In this document: one piece after another, positions 43,420-53,399 of the stretch
How the letters are laid out: every line of letters begins with the position of its first letter
Position numbering within the stretch: position 1 is the first letter of the stretch
NCBI GenBank assembly: GCA_963677445.2
Contig: CAXXGF010000075.1
Span: 1-64,000 of the forward strand
Source: G963677445 sp963677445
Lineage (GTDB): Bacteria; Bacteroidota; Ignavibacteria; Ignavibacteriales; Melioribacteraceae
Direction: 5' to 3'
Length of the DNA stretch: 64,000 nt
Made by a program: the position numbers and the translations under genes
Notes under the pieces: model-generated
Told to the model about the DNA's origin: nothing
Databases searched by the model: none
The model's input: only the letters and a program-made list of their open reading frames with translations

Positions 43420-43873
43420 ATGAAAAAAAGTGATTCTCCCGTAGTAGTTGAAGAAAGTTTTGAACAGCCTATAGAAAATATTTGGAGCGCCATTCCGAAC
43501 AGCGGCAGATGATTTTATGGTTTTTTGAAGATATCCCGGAATTTAAACCGGTTGCGGGTTTTGAAACCGGGTTTAATGTTGTTCGGGTAAACGAGAATTT
43601 TATCACCAGTGGAAGATCATTGAAGCGGTGACTCCGCGAAAAATAATATATAACTGGAAATACAGGGATTACCCTGGTGATTCGAATGTTTCATTTGAAC
43701 TTTTTGAAGAGGGAAAGTGTACAAAACTGAAATTAACTCATACTGTTCTGAGTGATTTTCCTGAAGATATTCCGGAATTCAGCAGGGAGAGCTGCCTGGC
43801 AGGATGGAAGTATTTTATTTCCGGAAGACTGAAAGAATATGTAGCGGGGAAAATGAAAGGGGACCATTCCTGA
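43420..43873 (+). pseudogene. SRPBCC/AHSA1-like protein with two frameshifts
   Basis: Three frames supply one protein: MKKSDSPVVVEESFEQPIEN-IWSAI from 43420, MILWFFEDIPEFKPVAGFET from about 43509, and YHQWKIIEAVTPRKIIYNW...PGDSNVSFELFEEGKCTKLK to 43873. This is the START-like helix-grip fold of the activator of Hsp90 ATPase-1 group. Both shifts are explained by one lost base each (an A near 43493, a T in the TTTT run near 43600). Confidence 0.75.
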
Positions 43874-44008
43874 GAGGCGACAGGGAATATTTCAGAGCGG
43901 AAAAGGCAGAATTGGTATGAAACAGGTGATTAAAAGGGGATTTAATTTCGTTAATAGCTCTCGTTTTAGTAATTTTTTCACTTTAAAATTATTTTAATTG
44001 TGAGCATT

Positions 44009-45883
44009 ATGAATACAACACTCAAATATACATTCTTTGTGGTTTTTCTCATTGCGATACAGATTTCCGCGCAGGCGCCCGCAAGTATATTCATCTGTGA
44101 AATCTATTGATGGAAAGCTGGTTTATCTTGCCCCGGATGGTGAAAAATATTTTGAAAAACAAATAGCTCCCAAATTTACCCGAACCCTGATGTTAGGTAA
44201 TCCCGCCGGTACGGAAGAGGGGATAAAATTCGATTTCAAGGATAATTTTAATGGAACACTTTATTACGGATTTATTCCTTATGGCGACTCAAAACACCCG
44301 CAGGCGGTATGGTTTAAAAATCTGCCGAAATAAAAGGGGGAAAAGCGGAGGTTAAAATAGCCGGAAATCTTTCCGGTAAATATGATATGATCGGCTGGGA
44401 AAAATCAGGGAATGGAACTCTTGGCTACAGGGTTGTGACAAATGAAGGGGATATAATTTATGACGGTAAAGTGACTTTCAAAGGGAAGGGGCCTTTTGAA
44501 GTTGCAGCGACAATTATAGAGGGCCCTTTTGTTGATTTAGTTACTGATAAAACAGCAGTTATTTCATTCAGCACCAATAAAGAACTGCAGGGAAAGGTGG
44601 AAATAAATGGAAGGGACTTTAAGGGTCTTTCCGAAACAAAAGATCATGAGATAAATATTGATGGACTTTTACCTTCCACCGAATATGAATATACAGTTAT
44701 AGCTGATGATACCCGGGAAACATTTTCTTTCAAAACTGCTCCCGAACCTGGTTCCCGCTCTTCTTTTATTTTTGCTTACGCCAGTGATTCGAGGCACGCT
44801 GCCGGCGGAGGTGAAAGAAAAATTTATGGCGCCAACGCGTACATTATGAAAAAAATCATGGCGCTCTGCACTCAGGAGGGGGCTTCTTTTATGCAGTTCA
44901 CAGGAGATTTTATTAATGGATATCTAACCGATATCGATGAAATGAAACTGCAATATACTAACTGGAAAAAGGCTATTGCTCCTTTTGCCCATTATCTGCC
45001 GGTATATGAAGGAATGGGAAACCATGAAGCGCTGATGAAAGTATTTGTATCAGACTCGGGCAAGCGCGTCTGGGTTGATCGGTTCCCATTTGAAAGCGAA
45101 TCTGGCGAAGCTGCGTTCGGGGATGTTTTTGTCAACCCGGGTAACGGTCCTTCAAGTGAGGATGGCTCCGAATGGGACCCGCATAAATCCACAATAGACT
45201 TTCCCTCATATAAGGAAAACGTCTATTATTATACATTTGATAATGTCGCGGTTATCGTTCTTAATTCCAATTATTTTTATGCTCCCCACAGGAAAAGGTA
45301 TGAGTGGCTCGATGGCAATCTGCATGGATATATCATGGATAACCAGTTGAAATGGCTGGAAGAAACTCTTGAGAAACTGGAAAAAGATAAAAATATTGAC
45401 CATATATTCACAACACAGCATACTCCCGTTTTCCCTAACGGGGGACATGTGCAGGATGACATGTGGTATAATGGTGATAACACTCCGAGGCCCCGAGTTA
45501 GGGGCAGAGATGTTAAATATGGCATCATTGAACGAAGAGATCAGTATCTGGATCTGATAATAAATAAGAGCAGCAAAGTGAGGGCTGTTCTTACAGGCGA
45601 TGAACATAATTATGCCCGAACCAGAATAGATAAAAAACTGAATATTTATCCTGAGAACTGGGATAAAGAAAAACTTGAAATTTCAAGAACAATCTACCAG
45701 ATTAATAACGGCGCGGCAGGGGCTCCCTATTACGCACAGGAAAAGACCCCATGGTCCGACGCGGTGAGCAGTTTTACCACTCAGAACGCGCTGGTATTGT
45801 TTTATGTTAAAGGCGAATCGCTGAGGATGAAAGTTAAAAACCCTGATACACTTGAATTGATTGATGAATTAATACTTAATTAG
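44009..45883 (+). pseudogene. Purple acid phosphatase-like metallophosphoesterase, frameshifted near the 5' end
   Basis: Signal peptide MNTTLKYTFFVVFLIAIQIS from 44009; frame lost near 44075-44085; SSVKSIDGKLVYLAPDGEKY continues to 44333; a further shift near 44325 leads into the long intact frame to 45883. That part has an FN3-like domain (STEYEYTVIADDTRETFSFK) and a calcineurin-like phosphoesterase core with FAYASDSRH, QFTGDFINGY, YEGMGNHEA, HIFTTQHTPVFPNGG and LTGDEHNYAR (metal ligands Asp, Asn, His). The catalytic half is complete, so a shorter protein could be expressed from 44387. Both shifts fit single-base losses. Confidence 0.8.
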
Positions 45884-45890
45884 GATAGAG

Positions 45891-46643
45891 ATGCTTAACG
45901 GAAAAAATATTGTAGTAGTACTCCCCGCCTATAACGCGGAAAAAACTTTAAAGAAGACTTATGATGAAATTCCTTTTGATATGGTTGATGAGGTGGTTCT
46001 TGTTGATGACGCAAGCAGTGATGAAACAACCAGGGTGGGAAAAGAGCTTGGTATCAAACATATCATACGTCATGATGATAACAAAGGATATGGCGGAAAT
46101 CAGAAATCCTGTTATAATAAAGCGCTGGAACTTGGCGCCGATATTGTAATTATGCTGCATCCCGATTACCAGTATACACCAAAACTGATTCCTTCTATGG
46201 CCTGGCTGATTGCCAATGATGTTTACCCGGTGGTGCTCGGCTCAAGAATTCTTGGTTTGGGAGCCTTAAAAGGTGGTATGCCGATCTATAAATATATAGC
46301 AAACCGGGGACTTACCCTTCTGCAGAATATTCTGGTGGGGCAAAAACTATCCGAGTATCATACAGGGTACAGAGCTTTTTCGAAAGAAGTATTACAATCT
46401 ATTGACTATAATATCAACTCGGATGATTTTGTTTTTGACAACCAGATGCTTTCACAGATCATCTACCAGGGGTTTGAGATAGCGGAGGTTACATGTCCCA
46501 CCAAATATTTTGAGGAAGCCTCTTCGATAAATATCCGCCGGAGCAGTATATATGGCCTCGGGGTTATTAAAACTTCAGTTATGCATTTTTTCCAGAGATT
46601 GGGTATTGCCAAATTCAGGATGTACAGGAGAAATGAATTGTGA
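45891..46643 (+). CDS. GT2 family glycosyltransferase, dolichyl/undecaprenyl-phosphate sugar type
   Basis: 250 residues. GT-A fold of family 2: IVVVLPAYNAEKTLKKTYDE, EVVLVDDASSDETTRVGKEL (DxD-like), GYGGNQKSCYNKALELGADI and VIMLHPDYQYTPKLIPSMAW. No C-terminal membrane segment. Similar to polyprenyl-phosphate mannosyl/glucosyl transferases that load a sugar on a lipid carrier from a nucleotide donor. It starts eight bases after the phosphoesterase gene. Confidence 0.85.
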   Translation: MLNGKNIVVVLPAYNAEKTLKKTYDEIPFDMVDEVVLVDDASSDETTRVGKELGIKHIIRHDDNKGYGGNQKSCYNKALELGADIVIMLHPDYQYTPKLIPSMAWLIANDVYPVVLGSRILGLGALKGGMPIYKYIANRGLTLLQNILVGQKLSEYHTGYRAFSKEVLQSIDYNINSDDFVFDNQMLSQIIYQGFEIAEVTCPTKYFEEASSINIRRSSIYGLGVIKTSVMHFFQRLGIAKFRMYRRNEL

Positions 46644-47047
46644 ATTAGGAATGATGAATTGTGAATTGAAAAGATAAATCTGTGAATATTCCATGGGAAG
46701 TTAAATTTAGCCACAATTGGTTAGAATTCAATTGATAATTAATAATGAACAATTAATAATTTAAAGGATGAAGTAACTCCAAGATTAGAAATATTGCAAA
46801 AAATGCCACAAAAACACCAAAACACAAAATCCCACAAAAAACTCAAAAGGAACCTTATTTTTTGTTTTTGACCTTCCAATCAACAAGATTATTTTTAAGA
46901 AAAAATATCAACTAATTGTTAACGAAAATACCTGCTTCTCTAAAGATAATAGTCATCTCAAGGTAGATCAAACCCTCCCGTCTTCCCCTTAAAATCTTAA
47001 GGAAAGGGGATATCGAACTCTCATTATTTTAGAATTTTCATGAGGTT
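46644..47047. other. Intergenic, AT-rich, short repeats only
   Basis: GTGAATTAGGAATGATGAAT- and AATTGATAATTAATAATGAA-type phrases (about 46641-46760), similar to 54898-54930. No gene seen. Confidence 0.4.
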
Positions 47048-47576
47048 CAGAACTCCTGATCACGGTTATAAAAAACAATAACTTACATGGATGTATTCGC
47101 AAAATAAAACCGCGGGATAATTCGATAAGGAAACAACTTGGGCAGGTCTTTCTTAATCTTATCGAATAGTGTACTGAACCAATACATTGACATTGTATTA
47201 TTTTTAAAAAAGATATAATTTGAACGCCTTTTTATGCATCTCCTACAGAGATGTTTATCAGGGGGTCTATCATATTCTACAATAATTTGAACCTATACAA
47301 GGTTCTATTTATTGCATTTGCCTTGTAGAGGCAATGATTATTGTAGAAAATTTTGAACACTATAAGACAAAATCCTTGTAGAGGATTCACAAACCACCCC
47401 GGATAATCGAACACCTTAAGACATCCTCGATAAACCCAGATCGATAGAATTTCAATTTTCTAATACATCATGTATGGCTAAGAAAAGTCTTTGTCAAGTA
47501 ATAAATGGATAACAATTTCATATGATATTTTCCAAAAATTTCCGCGATTTCATTTTGCGAGGAGTAAGGAGTTCTG
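47048..47576 (+). mobile_element. Complete MITE of the CAGAACTCCT family with 5-bp target duplication
   Basis: 529 bases. Left end CAGAACTCCTGATC; right end GAGTAAGGAGTTCTG; ten-base inverted termini. AGGTT lies immediately outside both ends (47043-47047 and 47577-47581), a direct target duplication. The interior contains CTCCTACAGAGATG, CCTTGTAGAGGCAATG, ATTATTGTAGAAAAT (the intact group II intron site) and CCTTGTAGAGGATT. No open frame of note. Its left 220 bases match 9194-8963 on the minus strand. Confidence 0.85.
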
Positions 47577-47715
47577 AGGTTATAATTTCTATAAATGTTG
47601 TTGCAAATTTGAATTTTAGTGTTTTTTCAAATTGGGGCTCCTTAGAGGCAGAGGATCCCCCACTCAAAAAAAATAACCTCAGTGCCTTATTCTTCTGTAT
47701 CGGTATTAAAAAATC

Positions 47716-47836
47716 AGAGTAAGAGTAGGAGTATGAGTAAGAGTATGATGGCCGGGTTTGGTGAAGGCGACGGCGGCGTTCATTTTGTATACCGGGGGGG
47801 GATTAAGATTAAGATTACGATTAAGATTATGATTTT
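47716..47836 (+). repeat. Two hexanucleotide microsatellites
   Basis: AGAGTAAGAGTAGGAGTATG and on to 47748 (units GAGTAA/GAGTAT), and GATTAAGATTAAGATTACGA and on to 47836 (units GATTAA/GATTAC/GATTAT). The second abuts the 3' end of the LysE gene on the other strand. Related to the tract at 18511-18551. Confidence 0.75.
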
Positions 47837-48467
47837 AAAGAAGATACTCATTAACCGCGTTAAGGATAAGTAGTATGCCGAAAACTGCCACCACAATTCC
47901 GGCAATGATATTTATTTTTCTTACCAGTTCCATATTGATCTTTTTGCCGAGCTGCCTTGAACTAACGGAAAGAAAAAGCCACCAGAATACCGCTCCTGTT
48001 CCGACACCTCCAATAAATAAGAGTGTGCTGTTTATTCCCGCGGCGTCTTTAATATCAATTCCGGCGGCTGTGAAAATTACGAGAAATATTAAAACAGCGC
48101 CGGGATTTGACATCATAAGAAGAAAAGTGGAAAGAAATGATTTAATGATAGAATCATCCTTTTTTTCATTGTCATCGGTTTTTGTCCGGCTGTGATAAAA
48201 GGTGCTTATCCCGAGGTAAATAACGAAAGCTCCTCCAAATATCGCAGGCCAGGGATTATTATCAATATAAGGCCTTATAACCGCGACAAACCCTAATGCA
48301 GCGAGCATGGCGAATATCAAATCAGCCGCGACAGCGCCCAGTCCGGTGGCAAACCCATATCTTGCCCCGCTCCTTATCGAGCGGTTGACACAAAGAACAC
48401 CGACAGGGCCTATAGGTACCGAAACAGCAAGTCCGACCAGACAACCTTTAATAAAAAGTTCTATCAA
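47835..48467 (-). CDS. LysE/RhtB-family exporter
   Basis: 210 residues and six helices. LysE signature near the N-terminus: LVGLAVSVPIGPVGVLCVNR, SGARYGFATGLGAVAADLIF. Then LSTFLLMMSNPGAVLIFLVI and a final pair of helices. Exports amino acids or related small molecules using the proton gradient; the substrate is not predictable. The stop codon lies at the end of the hexanucleotide tract. Confidence 0.87.
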   Translation of the reverse strand: MIELFIKGCLVGLAVSVPIGPVGVLCVNRSIRSGARYGFATGLGAVAADLIFAMLAALGFVAVIRPYIDNNPWPAIFGGAFVIYLGISTFYHSRTKTDDNEKKDDSIIKSFLSTFLLMMSNPGAVLIFLVIFTAAGIDIKDAAGINSTLLFIGGVGTGAVFWWLFLSVSSRQLGKKINMELVRKINIIAGIVVAVFGILLILNAVNEYLL

Positions 48468-48632
48468 AAAAACTCTCGTTAATTAAGAATCACTCCATTT
48501 CTTAATACCCTCACCACTCCAGCAACAAAAAATATTGAAAAAGGAAAGTAAAGATATGATTCCGCCGGGAATTTCTCAAATTAATAGGGAAAGATTTGTA
48601 ATTACGAATTACGAGCGACGAATTACGAATTT

Positions 48633-48999
48633 TTAATTTATATTCATTTTTGTGGTTTTTTGAATGGATCCTATAATTCTTAAAAGTTCCTCATTCAATT
48701 ACAGCAAATCTTTAGCAACTTCAAGCAGCCAAAACTCCTGAATCCCTGAGTAGTCTGATCCAATAATTTGTCTCCCTGCTCTCTTTATAAGCGATGCTCA
48801 TTTTTGACAAAAAATCTTTTTTTGACTGAGCGCCAATCGCCTCCTCAATATTTGCTCCGATTGATGTTCCACTCTGTAAAAGTTGATTTGAAAGAATGAA
48901 TTCATGTTGTTCAACCGAAAGTTGCCTGCATAATTTAATTATCTTCAGCGCAAAATCATAACTTTTTCGTCTTACAGGATTATTATCATTACAATTCAT
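48633..48999 (-). pseudogene. Four-helix bundle (S23/IVS-type) protein, C-terminus out of frame
   Basis: The frame from 48999 encodes 92 residues: VRRKSYDFALKIIKLCRQLS, LLQSGTSIGANIEEAIGAQS, DFLSKMSIAYKESRETNYWI and LLRDSG, the standard four-helix protein first found in 23S rRNA intervening sequences. It ends at 48721 with GVLAA, but another frame continues FWLLEVAKDLL, a stop, then LNEELLRIIGSIQKTTKMN to 48633, the expected last helix. So it has lost its fourth helix by a frameshift and a stop. Function unknown in any case. Confidence 0.7.
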
Positions 49000-49066
49000 A
49001 ATACTTCTTTGAGGTTAATAATGTATCATTGTAAATTTCATTCGTCATTTACCATTAATTACCCAT

Positions 49067-49672
49067 TCATTTAAGACTTGTTATCAGTGACAGAGATTTT
49101 GCATAAATTGAGCTGGTATCCGCGGTGGCGTCGATTGTGTGGAGTTTTTTTATGGTTGAGTAGCGAAGGTATATTTCTCTTACTTTTTCCAGGTATTCTT
49201 TTTTTTCGAAATGGTTCAGACTTTCCCCTCTTTTTTTTGTTATACGCTGAACGCTTATTTCAACGGGGCAGTCGTAATATAATATAAGGTCGGGGGTAAG
49301 GATTTCTTTTATCATGTGGCGTTTGAGGATGTATTCCGGGTCCAGGCCGAAAGCTCCCTGGTACGCAACTGAAGATAAGTAATATCTGTCCATCAGGACA
49401 ATCTCATTTCTTTCAAGGGCCGGGGCAACATTTATACGGCAGTCCTCTATTCTGTCTTTAATAAACAGGTCAAGCTCCTCTTCGGCTGTGATATCTCTTC
49501 CTGTTACCGCCAGGCTTCGGAGTATTGATCCAAATTGCCCCTCTGTGGGTTCCCTGAATTTTGATACCCCGATGTTTTTTTCAGTGAAATAATCATAGAG
49601 CCGGTTGATCTGTGTAGATTTACCTGATCCGTCTATACCTTCAAATACTACAAAGATTCCTTTTTTTAGCAT
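49067..49672 (-). CDS. tmk: Thymidylate kinase
   Basis: 201 residues. P-loop FEGIDGSGKSTQINRLYDYF, then KFREPTEGQFGSILR (DR/EP motif), LFIKDRIEDCRINVAPAL, VLMDRYYLSSVAYQGAFGLD (DRY) and the lid region TKKRGESLNHFEK. Phosphorylates dTMP to dTDP in the cytoplasm. Full-length and isolated. Unlike E. coli, the P-loop arginine is absent and the lid carries basic residues, the usual type II pattern. Confidence 0.93.
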   Translation of the reverse strand: MLKKGIFVVFEGIDGSGKSTQINRLYDYFTEKNIGVSKFREPTEGQFGSILRSLAVTGRDITAEEELDLFIKDRIEDCRINVAPALERNEIVLMDRYYLSSVAYQGAFGLDPEYILKRHMIKEILTPDLILYYDCPVEISVQRITKKRGESLNHFEKKEYLEKVREIYLRYSTIKKLHTIDATADTSSIYAKSLSLITSLK

Positions 49673-50069
49673 TTTTTCTCAGAATTATTTTTTTAACTGT
49701 CCAAATATAAAGTATAACAGATTCATTTTTGTGTTGAAATGATAATTGTTTTTCAGAAACATCTTTTTACCTGCTGTAATGAGACATCTTTATTTGAGGA
49801 TAGGCGAGAGTTTATAATAGGCCCATCGGTGAAGGTAATCAGTTGGCTGAAATTGCGAAAGAGAATTGGAGCACAATATGAATTTTGTCTTTACAGAAAA
49901 TAATTTCGTAAACCAAAAAGAAGGAATAAGACAAAATTTAATTATGATTTTAATTGTTGAACAGGAAATTAAGAATAAAATTTGTTAATATTAAACCGGA
50001 TTATTTCTGAATTTTTAATAACACTAAATTATTTATTATAAAGCTCTAATTAAGGGCGATGGAGGAAAA
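49673..50069. other. Intergenic, no gene seen
   Basis: AT-rich region between the divergent tmk and T9SS genes; must hold promoters for both. GGAGG at about 50060-50064 serves the next gene. Confidence 0.35.
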
Positions 50070-51620
50070 ATGAGAGTTCCAAATCCTATTCGAACTATCT
50101 TTTTATTTGCGATTACGTTGCAAATATTCGGACAAGGGGGTAAACAGGGGGAGAGTTATTTATTTGATATTAATAATATTACTCTTCCAATAGACAACAG
50201 GGGAGTTCTTGCTGATGTAGATATTAATGGAATCAAAGGGGGATTTTATTATGGCGAGGATTTCCTGTTTTCCGGAGGTATATTCTTAACGGGGTATAAT
50301 CTCGATACTTTATGGGGAAACGGCCAGGCCAGCGGTTCCCTCGTTTTAAACTATGAACCGGGTCCTGTGGGAGGATCTTTTGACAGTAACGCGGTAATTT
50401 ATGTTATTGACCAGGATGATCCACCCTTCGGTGATTCATGGATTGACTGGATTGACGCGGTTGAACTGGGCGCTGACTTTTATGATGGCAATAATGACGG
50501 CGATTATAATCCGGTTGATTTAAACAGCAACGGTTCCTGGGATTCAGATGAGGACGCGCCCTATATGCAGGGCAAAAGATTAGCATATTGTGTTTATAAC
50601 GATTCGCAACCAATTGCCGACAGGTCGCGCTTTGCCGGAGTTAATCCCCAGGGAATTGAGATATGCCAGTATATTTACGCCCCGGCAGAATTAAATGGTG
50701 AATTTAATAATGTTCTGCATATAGAGTACAGGATCAGGAACAAAAATATGGAACAGCATGATCTGACCGATATAATTTTCGGCGTTTGGGCTGATCCTGA
50801 TATTGGTTCCAATTCAATGGATGATCTGGCGGGATATGATGGAAGGTATTCTGCGGGATTTGTGTATCAGTATCAGAATGATAATCCCTACCTCTGTTGT
50901 ATGATTTCTGTTATGAATACTGAAAACCCGTTGACAGATTTTTCTTCATTTATGCACTATCAACAAAGTGATCCCGTTTTAGGTGATCCAGATATACACA
51001 CTGAGCTTCGGTATTATAATATTGGTTTGAACAAACAAGGGGAGGAAGTAGATCCCTGTGACTGGCCGCTGGGAAATAAACCGCCCGGATGTGATACTAT
51101 CAATAATAAATTCTGGTATTCGGGAGATCCGGTGACAGGCGGGGGCTGGTTGAATGTAGTTCCTACTGATCAAAGAATTATGCTTAATATCGGTCCTTTT
51201 GATCTGGAATATGATGAGGAAAGAATAATAACAGCTACTTACATATTGGGATCGTCGGTGGGAGTATGGAGCGACGCGATTATCGAAACCAGAGAAACAG
51301 CGGAAGAATTATTCGGACCCACAACAGGTTTAAGTGTTGATAAAACAACAATCCCCGAGGGATATTCTCTGGAGCAAAATTATCCCAATCCGTTTAATCC
51401 GGAAACTAAAATTAAATTCAGCATTCCCGTGAAAGAGAATGTTAATCTGATGGTGACAAATATTCTTGGCGAAACTGTCGCGGTTTTAGTGAATGAAACA
51501 CTTGAGGCGGGAATATATACAGCGGATTTTAACGCATCCGGCCTGTCCTCAGGCGTTTATTTTTATATTTTGAACACATCTGAATCTGTATTGACAAAAA
51601 AAATGATGCTGGTTAAATAA
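50070..51620 (+). CDS. Secreted T9SS surface protein, tandem paralog 1
   Basis: 516 residues, with GGAGG before the ATG. Signal peptide (IRTIFLFAITLQIFG). Long beta-rich ectodomain with GVLADVDINGIKGGFYYGED and LWGNGQASGSLVLNYEPGPV; an Asp/Asn-rich loop LGADFYDGNNDGDYNPVDLN, SNGSWDSDEDAP like a calcium-binding dockerin-type repeat; FWYSGDPVTGGGWLNVVPTD. T9SS type A sorting domain at about 435-516 (LEQNYPNPFNPETKIKF, NILGETVAVLVNETL, SSGVYFYILNT). Function unknown; a cell-surface or secreted protein. Clearly paralogous with the next gene along its whole length. Confidence 0.82.
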   Translation: MRVPNPIRTIFLFAITLQIFGQGGKQGESYLFDINNITLPIDNRGVLADVDINGIKGGFYYGEDFLFSGGIFLTGYNLDTLWGNGQASGSLVLNYEPGPVGGSFDSNAVIYVIDQDDPPFGDSWIDWIDAVELGADFYDGNNDGDYNPVDLNSNGSWDSDEDAPYMQGKRLAYCVYNDSQPIADRSRFAGVNPQGIEICQYIYAPAELNGEFNNVLHIEYRIRNKNMEQHDLTDIIFGVWADPDIGSNSMDDLAGYDGRYSAGFVYQYQNDNPYLCCMISVMNTENPLTDFSSFMHYQQSDPVLGDPDIHTELRYYNIGLNKQGEEVDPCDWPLGNKPPGCDTINNKFWYSGDPVTGGGWLNVVPTDQRIMLNIGPFDLEYDEERIITATYILGSSVGVWSDAIIETRETAEELFGPTTGLSVDKTTIPEGYSLEQNYPNPFNPETKIKFSIPVKENVNLMVTNILGETVAVLVNETLEAGIYTADFNASGLSSGVYFYILNTSESVLTKKMMLVK

Positions 51621-51796
51621 GGATTCTTATTACAACATATAAAATGAGAAAGTAATCAGCAATTCTAAACTTCACAGGGTAAATCCCGCGGGACTTACCC
51701 TGTGAATATTCAGATCCCGATGGTGGTTAATATTGCCGGAATAAATTATTTGCAGGCACAATTTCATAAAGATTTATTTATTAAGGAATAAAAATT

Positions 51797-53329
51797 ATGC
51801 GATCCTTTTTTTTATTGCTGACAGTAACAATCTTTTTACAAAATATATTTGCGCAAAGTGGTAAAGTGGGAGATAAATACAAATTCCATACATACGGATA
51901 TGAAATTATGATGGATAACAAAGGAATACTGGCCGATATAAATATTAATGGAGAGAAGGGAGGTTACTTTGATCATTACAACATTTTATTTTCCGGAGGA
52001 TTTTTAATTTCAGGATTTACAGCCGATACATTATGGGGCAATGGACAGGCGAGCGCAATGCTCGTAATAAACTATGAGCCTGGAATTGTGGGTGATTCTT
52101 TTAGCGAGGATGCTGTAATCTATGTTATCAATGATAGTGATACTCCGTTCGGTCAGTCCTGGAGAGACTGGGCAGACGCAGTGAAACTTGGGGCGGATTT
52201 TTATGATGGTGATAATAACGGTGTTTACGATCCGAATGATTTAAATTCCAATGGAGTGTGGGATCCGGACGAGGACAAACCTTTATTCCCGGGCACTTAT
52301 GCGGCCTTTTGTGTGTTTAATGATTCTCAACCTGTCGAAGAGAGGACTTATTATCCAGGAATGGCGCCCCAGGGCATTGAAATAAGGCAGTATGTTTATG
52401 ATTACTGGAATTCATCCGATCCATATACTACCATGTACGTTGAATATCGGATAATTAATAAAAATCCGGATATGAATGATTTTAAGGATGTTATTTTTGG
52501 AATCTGGGCTGATCCCGATCTTGAGGATTTTTCGAATGATTATTCGGGGTGTGAAACTGACTATTCCGCGGGATTTACTTACTGTAAGGATTTTGGTGTG
52601 AATTTATCTCTTTTCATCTCTTCATGGACGCCGGGGGATATGGAAACCTATTTTTCATCATTTATTCATTTTCAGCAGAGCCCGTCCAATATTAATCACC
52701 CGACCAATCCTTCCGAGCTCAGGAATATTCAGATGGGACTGGATCGTAATGGAAATATTATTGATCCATGTAATTGGACCCTTGGGAATTTACCTGATGA
52801 CTGTGCTTCTATCGATAACAAAAGGTGGTATTCCGGGGACCCGGTTACCGGGGAAGGCTGGCTCAACACAACTGAAGGTGACCAGCAGATTATGTTAAAT
52901 GTCGGTCCATTTGATTTGAACTACGGAGAAGAAAAAAGAATACTCGTCACTTACGCAACGGGTGTTGATATTAATATGAGCGGCTCATTTGCAATGGCTC
53001 TTAATTCTCTGGAAAATTTATACGGCTCTATTCAGGATAATGATGAAGAAGAGACTGCAAAGCAGTTAAATTTTGTTCTTCATCAAAATTATCCAAATCC
53101 CTTTAATCCTTCCACAAAGATATCTTATCATATTGTTAATGAAAGTTTTGTTAAGTTATCTGTTTTTGATGTGCTGGGAAAGGAAGTTGCCATACTTAAA
53201 AAAGGATTACACGATGCCGGTGATTATACTGTTGAATTTAACGCTGAAAATTTGGCCGGGGGAGTTTATTATTACAGACTTCAGGCAGGAGAGCAGTTTA
53301 TAACAAAAAAATCACTTCTATTGAAATAA
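51797..53329 (+). CDS. Secreted T9SS surface protein, tandem paralog 2
   Basis: 510 residues. Signal peptide FFLLLTVTIFLQNIFA. The same architecture as the preceding gene: GILADININGEKGGYFDHYN, LWGNGQASAMLVINYEPGIV, LGADFYDGDNNGVYDPNDLN, PQGIEIRQYVYDYWN, RWYSGDPVTGEGWLNTTEGD, and a T9SS domain (LHQNYPNPFNPSTKISY, DVLGKEVAILKKGL, AGGVYYYRLQAG). The 176-base spacer has its own possible promoter, so the two may be expressed separately. Function unknown. Tandem duplication followed by divergence. Confidence 0.82.
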   Translation: MRSFFLLLTVTIFLQNIFAQSGKVGDKYKFHTYGYEIMMDNKGILADININGEKGGYFDHYNILFSGGFLISGFTADTLWGNGQASAMLVINYEPGIVGDSFSEDAVIYVINDSDTPFGQSWRDWADAVKLGADFYDGDNNGVYDPNDLNSNGVWDPDEDKPLFPGTYAAFCVFNDSQPVEERTYYPGMAPQGIEIRQYVYDYWNSSDPYTTMYVEYRIINKNPDMNDFKDVIFGIWADPDLEDFSNDYSGCETDYSAGFTYCKDFGVNLSLFISSWTPGDMETYFSSFIHFQQSPSNINHPTNPSELRNIQMGLDRNGNIIDPCNWTLGNLPDDCASIDNKRWYSGDPVTGEGWLNTTEGDQQIMLNVGPFDLNYGEEKRILVTYATGVDINMSGSFAMALNSLENLYGSIQDNDEEETAKQLNFVLHQNYPNPFNPSTKISYHIVNESFVKLSVFDVLGKEVAILKKGLHDAGDYTVEFNAENLAGGVYYYRLQAGEQFITKKSLLLK

Positions 53330-53350
53330 AAATAAACATTTACTGTAAAA

Positions 53351-53381
53351 AACCCTCACATTATCAGTGAGGGTTTTTTTA
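53351..53381. terminator. Bidirectional rho-independent terminator
   Basis: AACCCTCAC (53351-53359) pairs with GTGAGGGTT (53367-53375) over ATTATCA-type loop, followed by a run of T on the plus strand and preceded by a run of A. Serves the T9SS gene and the convergent transporter gene. Confidence 0.88.
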
Positions 53382-53399
53382 TCAAAATAAATTTTTATT

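Noticed and set aside
47522..47722. 66-codon open frame spanning the MITE right end
   Set aside because: Crosses the element border and a target duplication; not a gene.
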